Positions 61,200 through 64,000 of a DNA stretch of 64,000 nt are shown here, in pieces. This stretch comes from Tachypleus tridentatus (taxonomy: Eukaryota > Arthropoda > Merostomata > Xiphosura > Limulidae), in NCBI RefSeq assembly GCF_004210375.1, contig NC_134825.1, positions 3,534,001 through 3,598,000 on the forward strand, given 5' to 3'. The notes below the pieces were generated by a model. It ran no database searches, was not told where the DNA came from, and saw nothing but the letters and a program-made list of their open reading frames with translations. The position numbers and the translations under genes were made by a program. Numbering within the stretch: position 1 is the stretch's first letter; each line of letters starts with the position of its first letter.

Positions 61200-61698
61200 A
61201 GCTATTAAAAACATAGCTCAGCTATTAAAATCTTAAAACATAGCTTAACTCTTATCATCTTAAAAACATAGCTTAACTCTTATCATCTTAAAAACATAGC
61301 TTAAATCTTATCATCTTAAAAACAGCTAGCTTATCATCTTAAAACATAGCTTATCATCTTAAAAACATAGCTTAACTCTTATCATCTTAAAAACATAGCT
61401 TAAATCTTATCATCTTAAAAACATAGCTTAACTCTTATCAACTCTTATCATCTTAAAAAACATAGCTTAACTCTTATCATCTTAAAAACATAGCTTATCA
61501 AAAAACATAGCTTAACTCTTATCATCTTATCAAAAAACATAGCTTAACTCTTATCATCTTATCAAAAAACATAGCTTAACTCTTATCATCTTAAAAACAT
61601 AGCTTAACTCTTATCATCTTATCATATTAAAATCTTAAAAAACATAGCTTAACTCTTATCATCTTATCATATTAAAAAATAGCTTAACTCTTATCATC
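61197..61698. repeat. Degenerate 28-bp tandem repeat
   Basis: About 18 unit lengths built from AAAAACATAGCTTAACTCTT and ATCATCTT. Many units are truncated (for example the short ones near 61320-61360 and 61490-61510). The first units still read GGCTCAGCTATTAAAAACAT, joining SINE sequence to the array. It ends at ATCATCG, where a LINE remnant begins. Confidence 0.92.
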
Positions 61699-61699
61699 G

Positions 61700-62960
61700 A
61701 TTTGCTTATCAAGCTTTTTCTTAAACTGGTTTAAATGTCTGAAACCAACGCATTCAAAATATAAACCACCCTATTACAAAAATAAAACTGTTTTAGCTGA
61801 AGATGACTCCAACCTTGTCCAGATTTTATATAAATGTATACTGTTCTCACTGTTAAATATGAAGTAAGATGATACATCAACATTATCAATTCCCTTTACA
61901 ATATTAAACACCTCAATCAAACCTTCCTATTGATTTTTTTTTGAGGAGAAAACAATTTAAGATATTTTAGCCTCTCCTCCTATGACAAACCACTCCATTC
62001 CAGGCGCCATTGTCTGAACCATTTCTAATAATTTGATGTCTTTTCTGGGGTAAGAGGCCCAAGACTAAACACAATATTCCGAATGTGGCCTGACAAGCGA
62101 CGTGTACAATGAAACTATAACCACTTTTTTCTTATATTCAATATTTCTATAGCTACAATCTTATTTGCTTTACCACTATCAACAGCATACTACTTAAATG
62201 GCTTTAGAGACTAAGATCCCATTCTTTCATGCACTGTTAAGGTTATTCCCATCCAAATTATACTTATAATTCAGGTTACGATAACCCACATACACTACGC
62301 TACATTTATTATAATTAAAACCCATCTGCTATTTATATATGCAAAAACGCATATATATTTCTCTACAAGTGGGTTTTCTCGACATCACTGACCATCTGCT
62401 ATTTATTTACTCAACTCACTAAATGAGCTAAATTAGCAGTATTCTCTTCAAGCCTATCAAAAACTTTAATATATTTTGTAAATTTAAATATTTTATTCAC
62501 TATTCGTTAATCTTTGTCATTGAAAAAATAAAAAAGAACAAGGGTCCTGAAACTGAGCCAGGAGGTGACTCCCTCTTGTGACATTAATTCAGTTCAATCA
62601 AACAACCCTCTGCTTTCTTCCATTTAGCCATTCTTCTATCCAATTAGCTTACTTATTCAATGCACCTATGTAAATAATTATTTTAGAAGCATTTTACATG
62701 GCAGACTGTCAAATGTTTTCTGAAAATCCAGACACACCAAATTCAAATCCTTAGTCTCAATTATATAGAGAGTAACCTAGCCAGATTCTAAGTTCCTTAT
62801 TTGGTTCGTCGTTTTCTAGTGTTAAAAAAGGTTATTCAAGTATGACATCAGATGCTAAATTGTATACATGAGTTAACTTGCTGTTTTTCTAAGGTTGATG
62901 CTATTAGTTTCATAATTGTTATTAGTGTACGAAATAGGTTGTTCAAAACGAATCCCAATT
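61700..62960 (-). mobile_element. CR1-like LINE remnant covering most of the reverse transcriptase
   Basis: In order on the minus strand: VCLDFQKTFDSLPCKMLL (62735-62690), MSQEGVTSW followed by shifted pieces of the GSVxGPLxF block (about 62570-62530), QMGFNYNKCSVVYVGYRNLN (about 62330-62280), a region matching SLVRxHLEYCVQFWSP (about 62100), EERLKYLKLFSPQKKINRKV (about 61980-61925), and the C-terminal CNRVVYILNALVSDI followed by FKKKLD-type sequence (about 61780-61710). Block order is that of CR1/L2-type elements. Many frameshifts and stops. Its 3' end is lost in the tandem array. Confidence 0.85.
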
Positions 62961-63179
62961 CGTGTTCACGTTACCACTGACTGTAATATAATAAGATAAA
63001 CTGTTTCTCACTAGATAATTGTATTATGAATCTGGCTCTTTCTTTTGGAAAACAATAACAAAGACATGTCAATTATTCTTTTTCTGAGATATCTGATGGT
63101 CATTATCATAATATTTCCGCCGTTTTCAATAATCCCAAGTTTAATTTCTTGAGAAACAGGATAATTCAATATAAAGTGA

Positions 63180-63368
63180 CTGTCACAACCTTTCATATTA
63201 TGTGCTATAGCTTATGTTCATATAGTTCTTATGTTCATATTGTGTGCCATAGCTCTATGGTTCATATGTTTTTTTTCGAAAATAATAATTCACAGAATTT
63301 CTCACATGAATGAACATAAGAACTATATGAACATAAGCTATAGCACATAATATGAAAGGTTGTGACAG
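63180..63368. repeat. Perfect 59-bp inverted repeat
   Basis: 63180-63238 is the exact reverse complement of 63310-63368, separated by a 71-bp spacer. The arm begins CTGTCACAACCTTTCATATT and ends TTCTTATGTTCAT. The surroundings are AT-rich and non-coding. Perfect arms imply a recent origin or gene conversion. They could extrude as a cruciform or fold as a hairpin RNA. Confidence 0.97.
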
Positions 63369-63424
63369 TCCTTTGCAACCTGTTTCCATACCGTTAAAAC
63401 CATGGATGTTTGCTGATATGTGTC

Positions 63425-64000
63425 AGTTATATTTGATTTTATACAACAATTTCAACGTTAATAAAACGTTTATTATACAATAAAAATTTTACTAATTTTA
63501 TTTAACACAATTTATACGTCAATAAAACATTTGTTATACATTAAAAGTCAAACTGATTTGATTTTATACAATACTTTCATCGTGAATAAAACGTCTACTA
63601 TGCACTAAAAGTTTTACTAATTTTATTTTATACAACAGTTTCATCTTTAATAAAACGTTTATTATAGACTCAAAATTTTATTTGCTTCACTTTATAAAAC
63701 AATTTCAACGTCAATAAAAATATTATTGTACAATAAATGTCTTACTAATTTGATTTTATACAACAATTTCATCGTGAATAAAATGATTTTCATAAACTAA
63801 AAGTCGTATTGATTTGATTTTATACAACAATTTCACCGTGAATAAAACGTTTATTATGCACTTATTTGATTGTATACAAAAGTTCCAACGTCAATAGAAA
63901 CTGTTATTATGAACTAAATGTTTTACTAATTTGATTTTATACAACAGTTTCATGGTTAGTAAAATATTTATTATGGGCAAAAAATCTTATTATTTCATGT
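63425..64000. repeat. Degenerate 64-65-bp tandem repeat, runs out of the window
   Basis: About nine units share TTTGATTTTATACAACAATT, TCAACGTCAATAAAACGTTT and ATTATGCACTAAAAG with many substitutions and small indels. AATAAAACGTTTATT in the unit is nearly palindromic. The right end is beyond the window. Confidence 0.85.

Noticed and set aside
63011-63196. 61-codon minus-strand frame
   Set aside because: It runs into the inverted repeat arm and has no recognisable content.

Overview
The window is animal nuclear DNA: AT-rich, made mostly of tandem repeats, SINEs and decayed transposons, with genes split by introns and no bacterial-style operons. Two tRNA-derived SINE families recur. The larger one, about 270 bp, has a threonine-type tRNA head, a conserved central body and a tail ending in an ATTTCGCGCAAAGCTA-type motif. 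From memory these resemble repeats of horseshoe crabs and other chelicerates. That placement is an inference; no database was searched.

Layout. Positions 1-2369 are a 28-bp minisatellite that runs into a 500-base run of N. Positions 2870 to about 29735 are one array of an 86-bp satellite (about 312 monomer lengths, about 79% A+T). It is very uniform up to about 24.9 kb and progressively decayed toward its right edge. From 29.7 to 44 kb the DNA is intergenic: a SINE with a perfect 11-bp target duplication, a 2.6-kb DNA transposon with inverted arms of about 830 bp, a foldback-like element, a possible retroelement tail, and further SINEs.

From 44186 to 53353 (+) I reconstruct a five-exon gene whose splice phases all agree. 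It encodes a predicted 187-aa protein ending in a PDZ domain. Its introns hold several SINEs and two copies of a duplicated segment, each interrupted by a different SINE. From 54 to 63 kb lie CR1-like LINE reverse-transcriptase remnants, a 40-bp tandem array, a Tigger/pogo transposase remnant joined to rearranged, intronless uroporphyrinogen decarboxylase pseudogene pieces, a 28-bp array grown beside a SINE fragment, a perfect 59-bp inverted repeat, and a degenerate 64-65-bp array that leaves the window.

No rRNA, functional tRNA, CRISPR or bacterial system was seen. The strongest items are the 86-bp satellite with its dyad-rich monomer and decaying edge, the reconstructed PDZ gene, the paralogous empty-site evidence for SINE insertion, the long-armed transposon inside an open frame, and the scrambled UROD/Tigger locus.
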